Of a stretch of 64,000 nt of DNA, positions 53,593 through 61,412 are shown in pieces. The notes below the pieces were generated by a model, which had not been told where the DNA came from, ran no database searches, and worked only from the letters and a program-made list of their open reading frames with translations. The stretch comes from Phaeosaccion multiseriatum (lineage: Eukaryota; Ochrophyta, other classes), in NCBI GenBank assembly GCA_965112735.1, contig OZ218950.1, positions 620,001-684,000 on the forward strand, in the 5' to 3' direction. Numbering within the stretch: position 1 is the first letter of the stretch; each line of letters begins with the position of its first letter. Made by a program: the position numbers and the translations under genes.

Positions 53593-55038
53593 ATGGAAGG
53601 GGACGACAGGGGGGCCACGCGGCCCCCCGGAGCCCAGGAGACACCAGCAAACCTCACAGCAACCCAGCAGGAGCCACCTATGAGCCGCGATCAGCAGCGG
53701 CTCGAAAGAAGGGAGAGACGGGCAGCGGCAGCAGCAATTCGCCAAACACCAGCACGGGAAGGCGTGCCCACCCCCATCACGGCTCCACCAGCGGCCGCAG
53801 CACCCCGCAACACCCTCCCGCAGGACCCACAGCTCCCACCAGCACTCACGGAACCCACAGCAACAGCAGCGGAAGCCCACCCCCAGCAGCAGCAACCACA
53901 ACCGATCTCAACGACACGGCAACAAACAGCACCAGCCGCCAGGAGATCTACCACGCCCGCCAGCGAGACAACAGGCCCTACAACAGCACCACCCCCCACA
54001 GCGACCAGCCCAGCACCCATGCAGCCAACCACGAGGCCAAGGGGACGAAGCAGGACCCCCCGAGCACGCAGCCCGGAAAGGCCAACCGCCACTTTCCGAG
54101 CCTCAGATCCAGCCCAAACCACCAACGCGTCAACTCACAGAAACGCACACGGGATCACAGAGCAAATCGTCTCCATCCTCCAAGACGAATACGAAGACAC
54201 CCACCTCACAGCCACGACCCCCATACGGCAACACCCGAACCTCTTCTTCAACGAACAAGCGCCAGCATCCGCCAGCCGACGCATCAGCGCTGAGTTCGCA
54301 AGCCTAAACCTCACCGCGACGGAACTGACCCACCACAACACGGCCGAGGCCATCGCCGACCTCGTACGACCACCCCCCACGACGCACGAGGAAGAGACAG
54401 CATCACTCGAAACAGACACGCATGGACACGCACCAACGACATGGAGCAACACCATACGCCACCAGCGCGACGCGGCGCTCCCGCCTACCAACTCGCACTT
54501 CTATATGCCCCTCCTCAGACAAGCTCTAAGGAGCGGAGGCCCCCCCACCACCCCCGGAAGACCACATGGGGGAGGAGATTACCCCCTTGGATGGCAACAG
54601 ATCGTAGAGGCCTATGCCCACACGCTCGCAGGCCAAGAGATCACCTCCAACGAGTTGGTCAACGACTACATCACCGCCTCACGACAGGAGGAACTCATCG
54701 CGGTATTACCCGACGTCCAAGCCATCGTTGAGCGCTACGGCCACGCCCTACGCGACCACACCAACAACACCACCACCTCCCCCTTCGCCAACACCATGGC
54801 CACACCGTGGTGGGCGCCGGGGCAAGCCCTCGCCCTACGCACGAGACAGGCCCCCCGGGGAACCGCACCAGGACCGCCACCACCCCCGCCCAAAGCGACG
54901 CAACCACACCCAGCCCACCAACACCGGAGGACAACCCCAACAACGCCCGAGTGTACCGAAGACACCCCGACAATGGAAACATTCAAGGGGGCATCCTCTG
55001 CAACTTTGGCGAATGCCACGACACCTTCGTCACGGTAG
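53593..55038 (+). CDS. LINE protein, N-terminal region
   Basis: Starts at an ATG in a good context (gccaccatgg) 40 bases after the element's 5' end. The product is rich in Ala, Thr, Pro and Arg, with no fold I recognise until the end. A conserved-looking segment includes NAHGITEQIVSILQDEYEDT and NSHFYMPLLRQALRSGG. The frame leaves the true coding frame somewhere between about 54800 and 54960, before the zinc finger. Likely the nucleic-acid-binding N-terminus of a single LINE polyprotein. Confidence 0.7.
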   Translation: MEGDDRGATRPPGAQETPANLTATQQEPPMSRDQQRLERRERRAAAAAIRQTPAREGVPTPITAPPAAAAPRNTLPQDPQLPPALTEPTATAAEAHPQQQQPQPISTTRQQTAPAARRSTTPASETTGPTTAPPPTATSPAPMQPTTRPRGRSRTPRARSPERPTATFRASDPAQTTNASTHRNAHGITEQIVSILQDEYEDTHLTATTPIRQHPNLFFNEQAPASASRRISAEFASLNLTATELTHHNTAEAIADLVRPPPTTHEEETASLETDTHGHAPTTWSNTIRHQRDAALPPTNSHFYMPLLRQALRSGGPPTTPGRPHGGGDYPLGWQQIVEAYAHTLAGQEITSNELVNDYITASRQEELIAVLPDVQAIVERYGHALRDHTNNTTTSPFANTMATPWWAPGQALALRTRQAPRGTAPGPPPPPPKATQPHPAHQHRRTTPTTPECTEDTPTMETFKGASSATLANATTPSSR

Positions 55039-55493
55039 GCAACACAAGAGACCGCCTCATCAGGCACCAGTCGAGCCACCACCCGAACCGCGGCAGAGAG
55101 TGGGACCGATGGATGCGCGAACACCACCCCCAGGCCGCGTCAATCCTGTGGTACCGCGCCAACGGCCCACAGAGCGGACCACAGAATAATACGTACCAGC
55201 TCCGGGACTGCACAAGTGGATGCGGCAACCTGGCCCACCGAAACTCCGGCAGATCCTTCCTTACCCGCTTCCCGCAATCAGGCCTACGACAACCCCTATG
55301 CAACGCCTGCATACGAGCACACGAAGCCGCAAGCCTACCAGCACCGCCAACCATCCAACGAGCTCGAAGCATGCCCCCACCGACAAGAGCAGGTGGGACA
55401 GACACTACACGAGAGCACGACCAGGAGGGAGGAGGGAGAGGAGAGCGAGCGGGACACAGGGAGGGGGACGAGGAGACCGCGAAGGAAGAGTAG
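54807..55493 (+). CDS. LINE protein, zinc-finger segment
   Basis: The useful part runs from about 54930. It contains a C2H2 finger (CNFGEC at 54999, ending IRHQSSHH), then DCTSGCGNLAHRNSGRSF and LCNACIRAHEA, a second Cys/His cluster. N-terminal C2H2 fingers in R2-type LINEs bind the target site, so this is the candidate for recognising the ZfR repeat (inference). Frame changes separate it from the segments on both sides. Confidence 0.7.
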   Translation: MVGAGASPRPTHETGPPGNRTRTATTPAQSDATTPSPPTPEDNPNNARVYRRHPDNGNIQGGILCNFGECHDTFVTVGNTRDRLIRHQSSHHPNRGREWDRWMREHHPQAASILWYRANGPQSGPQNNTYQLRDCTSGCGNLAHRNSGRSFLTRFPQSGLRQPLCNACIRAHEAASLPAPPTIQRARSMPPPTRAGGTDTTREHDQEGGGRGERAGHREGDEETAKEE

Positions 55494-56755
55494 TAGCAGG
55501 GGGGGAAGAGGGCGAAAACAGCAGAGGCGGAGGAGAGCGCCCAGCACTGGCACGGGAAGCAGCGGCAGAAGGAGGGGAAGGGCAAGCAGCGGGAGGAGGT
55601 GACGAAGGAGAAGGAGGAGGCGACCCCACCAACAACGAGGAGCTACCCAACTGCCCGGTGTGTATGGAACCGCTCACTGGCCAAGCACAAGTCGCCATGC
55701 ACGAAGGCGAACATCACGTGCACAACCACTGCGCATTGGGAGTCATGAGCAGGTACCCCAACCGCAACGACCACCTCTGCCCCTACTGCCGCAACCCCTG
55801 CTACCGGCACACGATCGAGCAGGCCATCACAGCACAAGGAGGGAGAGCTATGGGCCGCGCAAGGGATCGCCTAGCGAGGGAGCGCAGAGAGTCGCATCAG
55901 CAGCACGCGCAGGCCAGCCAAGGGCGACGCCGCCAGTCCCAGCCACCCCCCACCACCCGACACACACCCCCACCCCAACCTACCGCCCCCCCAGCCCCGA
56001 TATGCTGCATATGCATGTCAGACGCGGACCCCCCTTTCATCGCACCAACCACGGAGTGGCCAGTACGCACCCGACGCTGCCAACACACCGTTCACCCCGC
56101 GTGCCTCCTTCACCACCTGAACGACCAAGCCACACTGAGGAGAGCCAACCAGCAGCCCGTCATACCACCAGGCAACCTCCCCTGCCCCGCGCAAGGCTGC
56201 ATGGCTGGCTACCAAGCTCAACGAGCCATCCCCGCCCTCAGGACCATCCTCACCCAAGGCAACGCAGCATCGGCCTACCAAGGCCCCCTCAACGACCTCG
56301 AGAACGCCTATCTAGGCCCAGACCCAAACGAGGACCCGTCGCGTACGGCAACGCCCCAGCACACGACAGCAACGGCCAGGCTCAACCCGTACCAACCCAC
56401 CACCCCCACGGGCAGAGGAGGAGGGCGAGGGCACGCGGAAGGAGGAGGAGGAGGAGGAGGAGGAGGAGCAATCGCAGCAGCGCCAAGTGGAGTAGAAGGA
56501 GGAAGAGGAGGACGAGGGAGGGGGAAGGAAACGGACAAGGAGCAGCAGCAGAGAGGGGACCTCAGAGAGAAAGGGCAGGGGGAGATAGCACACGCACGCA
56601 AGGAACCACAGCAGCAGCAGCGAGACGAGGGGGAGGAGGACGGAGCAGAGGCCAAGGAGGTAGCGGCGGGGACGGAGGGGACGGAGAAGGGCCAGCCAAC
56701 GACGATACACCCGAGGAAGGATGGCCCATGCAGCACCCAAACGTCCTCCGCCTAG
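55220..56755 (+). CDS. LINE protein, double RING-like segment
   Basis: The true coding part starts near 55490. RING-like cluster 1 (55652-55804) reads CPVCMEPL, then HVHNHCALGVM and CPYCRNPC. Cluster 2 (56003-56206) reads CCICMSDADPP, RRCQHTVHPACLLHHL and CPAQGC. Both follow the C-x2-C ... C-x-H-x2-C/H ... C-x2-C order of RING fingers. RING domains usually recruit ubiquitin-conjugating enzymes, but they could equally be structural or nucleic-acid-binding here. The tail (56410-56740) is Gly/Glu-rich low-complexity sequence, in which the frame changes again. Confidence 0.65.
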   Translation: MRQPGPPKLRQILPYPLPAIRPTTTPMQRLHTSTRSRKPTSTANHPTSSKHAPTDKSRWDRHYTRARPGGRRERRASGTQGGGRGDREGRVVAGGEEGENSRGGGERPALAREAAAEGGEGQAAGGGDEGEGGGDPTNNEELPNCPVCMEPLTGQAQVAMHEGEHHVHNHCALGVMSRYPNRNDHLCPYCRNPCYRHTIEQAITAQGGRAMGRARDRLARERRESHQQHAQASQGRRRQSQPPPTTRHTPPPQPTAPPAPICCICMSDADPPFIAPTTEWPVRTRRCQHTVHPACLLHHLNDQATLRRANQQPVIPPGNLPCPAQGCMAGYQAQRAIPALRTILTQGNAASAYQGPLNDLENAYLGPDPNEDPSRTATPQHTTATARLNPYQPTTPTGRGGGRGHAEGGGGGGGGGAIAAAPSGVEGGRGGRGRGKETDKEQQQRGDLREKGQGEIAHARKEPQQQQRDEGEEDGAEAKEVAAGTEGTEKGQPTTIHPRKDGPCSTQTSSA

Positions 56756-57495
56756 GGGCCCTGGACCCGCAGGGTACCATCCTCTCAACACTCGTGTTTG
56801 AGACAGTAGCGCAGTGCAACCCCCGCCACGTCAGCTCGATTATCAGCTTACAGCAAAGAGCGCTCAACAACTGGAACAGGGCGCTGAGGGCCCACAAGAA
56901 CGGCCCCACCGACGCCACCCTCCACACCCTTCTGGCATGGGATGTCTTCCACCACCTCCTCCCTGCCATGCTCTTCTCTAAAGACGGAGCCTACAGCCGC
57001 CAGCAGCGGATACAGATGGTCCTCGACCTCGACATCGCCCCACTCGCACAAGCAGCGATAGCCACAGCACACGCACGCCGCCCACCACCCCCAGCACAGG
57101 CACAGACAGAGGAGCGACGGAGAGAAACCTGCGCCCACCTGCTCACCAAACCCGGAGGCCTGCACAAGGCCGCGGCGAGGCTCAGCACAAAGAGCAGAGA
57201 CGGCCACCTCCCTCCCACACACGAGACCTTTAGACGCCTCCAGCAAGCGCACGTCGACGAGAGCCTCGAAGAGATCAACACAGCAGCAGCAGCAGCCAGG
57301 GAGTACGCCAGAACCCAGGTGCAGGAGCACCCCGAGAATGGCAACGACGTCACCAGAGAGGAGATCAGCACAGCCATGCTGCTGACCTACCGGAGGGTCA
57401 ACTTCTGGAAGGGCCAAGGAGCAGACGGGCGCAGGGCGAGCCACGTCAAGTACCCCCGGACAGCCCCCAGGAGTACGCAATCGTGGAGGCTCTGA
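55660..57495 (+). CDS. LINE protein, segment just upstream of RT
   Basis: Only about 56700-57450 is the true frame; the first part is an off-frame reading of the RING region. It encodes PNVLRLGALDPQGTILSTLV, then LLPAMLFSKDGAYSRQQRIQ and AMLLTYRRVNFWKGQGADG, an all-helical region typical of the N-terminal extension of RLE-LINE RTs. At 57451-57456 the run has five C. The copy at 61550 has six and reads straight on (KYPPDSPQEYAIVEAL), so the break here is a one-base homopolymer change. Confidence 0.75.
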   Translation: MYGTAHWPSTSRHARRRTSRAQPLRIGSHEQVPQPQRPPLPLLPQPLLPAHDRAGHHSTRRESYGPRKGSPSEGAQRVASAARAGQPRATPPVPATPHHPTHTPTPTYRPPSPDMLHMHVRRGPPFHRTNHGVASTHPTLPTHRSPRVPPSPPERPSHTEESQPAARHTTRQPPLPRARLHGWLPSSTSHPRPQDHPHPRQRSIGLPRPPQRPRERLSRPRPKRGPVAYGNAPAHDSNGQAQPVPTHHPHGQRRRARARGRRRRRRRRRSNRSSAKWSRRRKRRTREGEGNGQGAAAERGPQRERAGGDSTRTQGTTAAAARRGGGGRSRGQGGSGGDGGDGEGPANDDTPEEGWPMQHPNVLRLGALDPQGTILSTLVFETVAQCNPRHVSSIISLQQRALNNWNRALRAHKNGPTDATLHTLLAWDVFHHLLPAMLFSKDGAYSRQQRIQMVLDLDIAPLAQAAIATAHARRPPPPAQAQTEERRRETCAHLLTKPGGLHKAAARLSTKSRDGHLPPTHETFRRLQQAHVDESLEEINTAAAAAREYARTQVQEHPENGNDVTREEISTAMLLTYRRVNFWKGQGADGRRASHVKYPRTAPRSTQSWRL

Positions 57496-59975
57496 CTGAC
57501 ACCTACGAGCTGCTCCGAACGGGGGACACTCCACTGCCTCCACAGCTCGCCAAACGGTGGTTCAGCACCAGCGCCGCAGCCCTCGGCGAGAAAGCGCGTC
57601 CTGTGACATCCCCCAACCTCTACCGCAGCCTCGTGGAGAGCTGTCACATGAAGCTCATCGCGGACAGGGTGGGCCCAGAGCTCAGAAGCGCAGGACAGCT
57701 AGCGGTAGCGGTCAGAGGCGGAGGGGAAACACACGCCGCAGCAGCCCAGCTAGCGCACGATGCCGGCAAAACCGTCGTGCTGCATGACATCACCAAGGCC
57801 TACACCCGCGTGTCGCGTGCCAGAGGCGTCCTAGCCTCAGGAGCACTCCCTACCATCGACCCAGCAGGCATCAACTACGCCATCGCCAGCCTCTCCCACG
57901 CCTCCGCCCACAACGCCCTCACACCAGACGGCACCCAGACCATCCACCAGAGCTCCGGAGTCAACCAAGGAGCACCAGAAGGGCCTCTCATGTTCGCAGC
58001 CGCCATCCACCCAGTGCTGAAAGTTCAGAACACAGCCGACACCGCAGCGAACCGCCCCACCATCTCCGCCTACGCAGACGACCTCATGGACCAGCTGGAA
58101 CCCGACGCACCCCTACAGACCTACGCCCCACGCCATGCCCATCTCCAAGCCCAATTCCGAGGCTTGGGCCTCGAGTTCAACGAGAGGAAAACGGTTTACC
58201 TCATGGGCAAAGGCAAGCAGCCAACACAGGCTGACAGGGACCACGCCCAACGGCAGGGCGCCACACTAGCCACCGAGGGTACCGTGGTAGCCGGCATCCC
58301 CGTCGGCACGGAGGAGTACATCGAAGAGTACCTCCGCAACATCCTCGGCCAAGAAGACCCCAGGGGCTACCTCCAACTCGCCAAACACTGCAGCGAGTGG
58401 GACAACACCCAGGCGGCCACCCTCGTCCTCCTCCAATGCCTCCCAGCCAGGCTCACACACCTGGCGAGAGCCATTGACCCCTCCATCTTCCGACGCGCCC
58501 TCGGCAGCAGGGCAGACCGCACCAACAGAGCGACAATGGCCCACATCATGCGACTCCCCGATGCCCCCCCTCTGGAGCAGGCCGCAGATGCACAAGAGGA
58601 GCCATGGACGGAGACACAGCGCCTACAAATGCATACGGCACGGCGCTTCGGCGGCCTCGGCCTCACCAGCCTCCACGACATCGCCCCAGCAGCATACCTT
58701 GGCAACAAGATGCTCACCCTCCCCCCCCTGCTCAGCCGCACCGCACGCCGGGAAGGCTCCCAAGAGAGCGCCCTACCGGACCAGCTGTTCACCAACGGAG
58801 CCCTCAAGAGCGTCGCCGACAGCGTCAACCTCCTGCACGAGGAGGGGGTCCCTGAGGCCCCCCTCATCCAAGCAGTGGGTCAGGCACAGTTCGACGAGGC
58901 CCGCTCACGCGTACTCGAGCCGCCTGACCACCAAGCCCAGGACACAGCGCGACGCAACGTGCGCAGGAGCCATCAGGCAGGCCGTCAACCGACCCACGGC
59001 GTCCAGAAGGCCCTCACCACCTTCATCCACAAACGCCGCCATGAGGAGCTGACGCAGAGCATCGCCACCATCGACGTCACACCGGCAGAGGCACAGAGGG
59101 GAGAGGAGACACAGGAAATGGCAACAGCCCGACTCCACTCACAGCGAGGAAGGGGCGCCATGGCCTTCCTCGGAGCGCTCCCCCACGGCCACAACACCAT
59201 GGCCCCCGCAGAATGGACCATGGCCCTTCGTCGCAACCTCGGTGTCAACACGCCATACGCGGACCCGCCCCCACCCTGCCTTGGCACAGGCTGCGCCCGC
59301 ACGGCAAGCACTACCCACGCCACCATCTGCCCCCGCACCGGCCTCCACAACCACACACACCACCTCCTCGTCAAGGCCTTCGGGAGGATGATGCACAGCG
59401 TGGGCATTGGAGGAGCACGTGTAGAGGACCAGACCTGCTTCGACGGCCCCACGGGCACCCGAGCAGGCCGAGACCTACGCATGGACCTGACCTATCCCGC
59501 AGGTAGCTTCCCGGGAGCGGACGCACCCCTGCGGAGAAACCTCCTCTGCGACATCACCGTCACCAACCCCACCGCCCCCACTCACGTGGGACGGGCCTCC
59601 ACCACGCCAGGCCACGCAGCAGCCGCCGCCGAAGAACGCAAGCGCACCCACTACCTGGGCAGTTTTCTGCCCGGGACTTCAACCCTGAAGTGCATTGCAA
59701 TCGAGACGTACGGCAGACTGGGCCACCAAACGGACGAGCTCATCGAGGCGATGGCCATCCACAAGGCATCAAGAGGGCTCGGCCCCGCAGCGGCGGCAGC
59801 CACGGGCCCCATCAAGGGCCTCCTGCGCCAACAACTGTCCCTCGCCCTTCAACGCGCCCTCTCACAGCGGGAGATCAGGTATGGCACCCTCCTTCGAGCC
59901 ACCATGACGCAGCACGAAGCAGCAGAAACCCTCGACTGGGGGCTCATGGGAGCCATCGACGGAGCGGCCGCCTGA
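57483..59975 (+). CDS. LINE reverse transcriptase and restriction-like endonuclease
   Basis: 830 codons that nick the target and prime reverse transcription there. RT motifs: KARPVTSPNLYRSLVE, VVLHDITKAYTRVSRA (motif A), SGVNQGAPEGPLMFA (motif B) and the catalytic YADDLMD (residues about 197-203). A CCHC knuckle (C-LGTG-C ... H-ATI-C, from residue 599) precedes the RLE, which shows LRMDLTYPAG, LLCDITVTNP and HYLGSFLPG, then AIETYGRLG. That is the R/K-PD-(D/E)xK nuclease pattern. The frame begins at a GTG without a good start, because it continues from the segment upstream. Stop at 59973. Confidence 0.92.
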   Translation: MEALTDTYELLRTGDTPLPPQLAKRWFSTSAAALGEKARPVTSPNLYRSLVESCHMKLIADRVGPELRSAGQLAVAVRGGGETHAAAAQLAHDAGKTVVLHDITKAYTRVSRARGVLASGALPTIDPAGINYAIASLSHASAHNALTPDGTQTIHQSSGVNQGAPEGPLMFAAAIHPVLKVQNTADTAANRPTISAYADDLMDQLEPDAPLQTYAPRHAHLQAQFRGLGLEFNERKTVYLMGKGKQPTQADRDHAQRQGATLATEGTVVAGIPVGTEEYIEEYLRNILGQEDPRGYLQLAKHCSEWDNTQAATLVLLQCLPARLTHLARAIDPSIFRRALGSRADRTNRATMAHIMRLPDAPPLEQAADAQEEPWTETQRLQMHTARRFGGLGLTSLHDIAPAAYLGNKMLTLPPLLSRTARREGSQESALPDQLFTNGALKSVADSVNLLHEEGVPEAPLIQAVGQAQFDEARSRVLEPPDHQAQDTARRNVRRSHQAGRQPTHGVQKALTTFIHKRRHEELTQSIATIDVTPAEAQRGEETQEMATARLHSQRGRGAMAFLGALPHGHNTMAPAEWTMALRRNLGVNTPYADPPPPCLGTGCARTASTTHATICPRTGLHNHTHHLLVKAFGRMMHSVGIGGARVEDQTCFDGPTGTRAGRDLRMDLTYPAGSFPGADAPLRRNLLCDITVTNPTAPTHVGRASTTPGHAAAAAEERKRTHYLGSFLPGTSTLKCIAIETYGRLGHQTDELIEAMAIHKASRGLGPAAAAATGPIKGLLRQQLSLALQRALSQREIRYGTLLRATMTQHEAAETLDWGLMGAIDGAAA

Positions 59976-60299
59976 GGAGCAGGAGTACACCAGCCAGCAG
60001 ACAGCGAGACCATCAGCACACAGCATAGCAACCACAGTTAGTCACGCCTTGTCACCCGCACCACCCACAGTAGGCTAGTTCACATATCACCTCCACCACC
60101 TCACTCCTTCCCACACCCCTTCATCTCCTCCTCCCCCCTTCACTCCCTTCCCATTCCCCATTATCCTCTACTCTACCACCCTTACCATCCTCTTCCCCTC
60201 CACCTCACGCTCCATCAATACCACACATACACGCATCTACACATGGTTACAACTTACCTCGAGCGCTCCAATACTGAGCCCATAAGCTCTAATATACAT
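59976..60299 (+). other. LINE 3' UTR
   Basis: Pyrimidine-rich, without a poly(A) tail, ending aatatacat. The same last bases occur in the copies ending at 22322 and 61329. The constant end implies the element RNA is recognised and primed at one fixed 3' position. Confidence 0.85.
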
Positions 60300-60381
60300 C
60301 TCGCACCCCTCAACAGTACACCTCTTCACCACAGCTCCGTGGGCCTGGCAAAGTCCTCCTTGGATCCGATGCTTGTCGCAC
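60300..60381 (-). pseudogene. Single ZfR unit between LINE copies
   Basis: One zinc-finger unit on the minus strand (CDKHRIQGGLCQAHGA, then VVKRCTVEGCE), left between the full-length LINE and a truncated one. Its last bases are gcttgtcgca, followed by cc that can belong to either side. The same unit recurs identically at 61330-61412. Confidence 0.85.
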
Positions 60382-61005
60382 CACACACACCACCTCCTCG
60401 TCAAGGCCTTCGGGAGGATGATGCACAGCGTGGGCATTGGAGGAGCACGTGTAGAGGACCAGACCTGCTTCGACGGCCCCACGGGCACCCGAGCAGGCCG
60501 AGACCTACGCATGGACCTGACCTATCCCGCAGGTAGCTTCCCGGGAGCGGACGCACCCCTGCGGAGAAACCTCCTCTGCGACATCACCGTCACCAACCCC
60601 ACCGCCCCCACTCACGTGGGACGGGCCTCCACCACGCCAGGCCACGCAGCAGCCGCCGCCGAAGAACGCAAGCGCACCCACTACCTGGGCAGTTTTCTGC
60701 CCGGGACTTCAACCCTGAAGTGCATTGCAATCGAGACGTACGGCAGACTGGGCCACCAAACGGACGAGCTCATCGAGGCGATGGCCATCCACAAGGCATC
60801 AAGAGGGCTCGGCCCCGCAGCGGCGGCAGCCACGGGCCCCATCAAGGGCCTCCTGCGCCAACAACTGTCCCTCGCCCTTCAACGCGCCCTCTCACAGCGG
60901 GAGATCAGGTATGGCACCCTCCTTCGAGCCACCATGACGCAGCACGAAGCAGCAGAAACCCTCGACTGGGGGCTCATGGGAGCCATCGACGGAGCGGCCG
61001 CCTGA
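60382..61005 (+). pseudogene. RLE fragment of LINE copy 2
   Basis: Encodes the endonuclease (LRMDLTYPAG, LLCDITVTNP, AIETYGRLG) without the RT and without its own start. It is a dead-on-arrival insertion. Confidence 0.85.
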
Positions 61006-61329
61006 GGAGCAGGAGTACACCAGCCAGCAGACAGCGAGACCATCAGCACACAGCATAGCAACCACAGTTAGTCACGCCTTGTCACCCGCACCACCCACAG
61101 TAGGCTAGTTCACATATCACCTCCACCACCTCACTCCTTCCCACACCCCTTCATCTCCTCCTCCCCCCTTCACTCCCTTCCCATTCCCCATTATCCTCTA
61201 CTCTACCACCCTTACCATCCTCTTCCCCTCCACCTCACGCTCCATCAATACCACACATACACGCATCTACACATGGTTACAACTTACCTCGAGCGCTCCA
61301 ATACTGAGCCCATAAGCTCTAATATACAT
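60382..61329 (+). mobile_element. 5'-truncated LINE copy 2
   Basis: Matches 59352-60299 with no difference that I can see. The 5' cut falls inside the CCHC-RLE region, and the 3' end is the standard aatatacat. It encodes only the RLE part in frame to a stop at 61003. Insertion is at the standard zinc-finger position. Confidence 0.9.
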
Positions 61330-61412
61330 CTCGCACCCCTCAACAGTACACCTCTTCACCACAGCTCCGTGGGCCTGGCAAAGTCCTCCTTGGATCCGAT
61401 GCTTGTCGCACC
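61330..61412 (-). pseudogene. Single ZfR unit between LINE copies 2 and 3
   Basis: Identical to 60300-60381. It is one zinc-finger unit of the interrupted ZfR copy 9. Confidence 0.85.

Larger units (their letters stand above)
53553..60299 (+). mobile_element. Full-length RLE-type LINE (non-LTR retrotransposon)
   Basis: 6.75 kb, plus strand. Order: short leader, long N-terminal region with C2H2 finger, two RING-like clusters, reverse transcriptase, CCHC knuckle and PD-(D/E)xK restriction-like endonuclease (RLE), then about 320 bases of 3' UTR. This is the architecture of the R2/NeSL/Utopia-type LINEs, most of which are target-specific. It lies in the zinc-finger array of ZfR copy 9, antisense to that gene. 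The left flank ends tcgcacccct and the right flank starts ctcgcacccct, giving a target duplication of about 9-10 bp. The protein frame changes four times along the element. Confidence 0.92.

Noticed and set aside
58474-59052. Off-frame ORF of 192 codons in the LINE RT region, also found at 62575-63150
   Set aside because: It is a shadow of the RT frame. Only in copy 3 are about 50 codons of it actually joined to the RT frame, through C-run changes.
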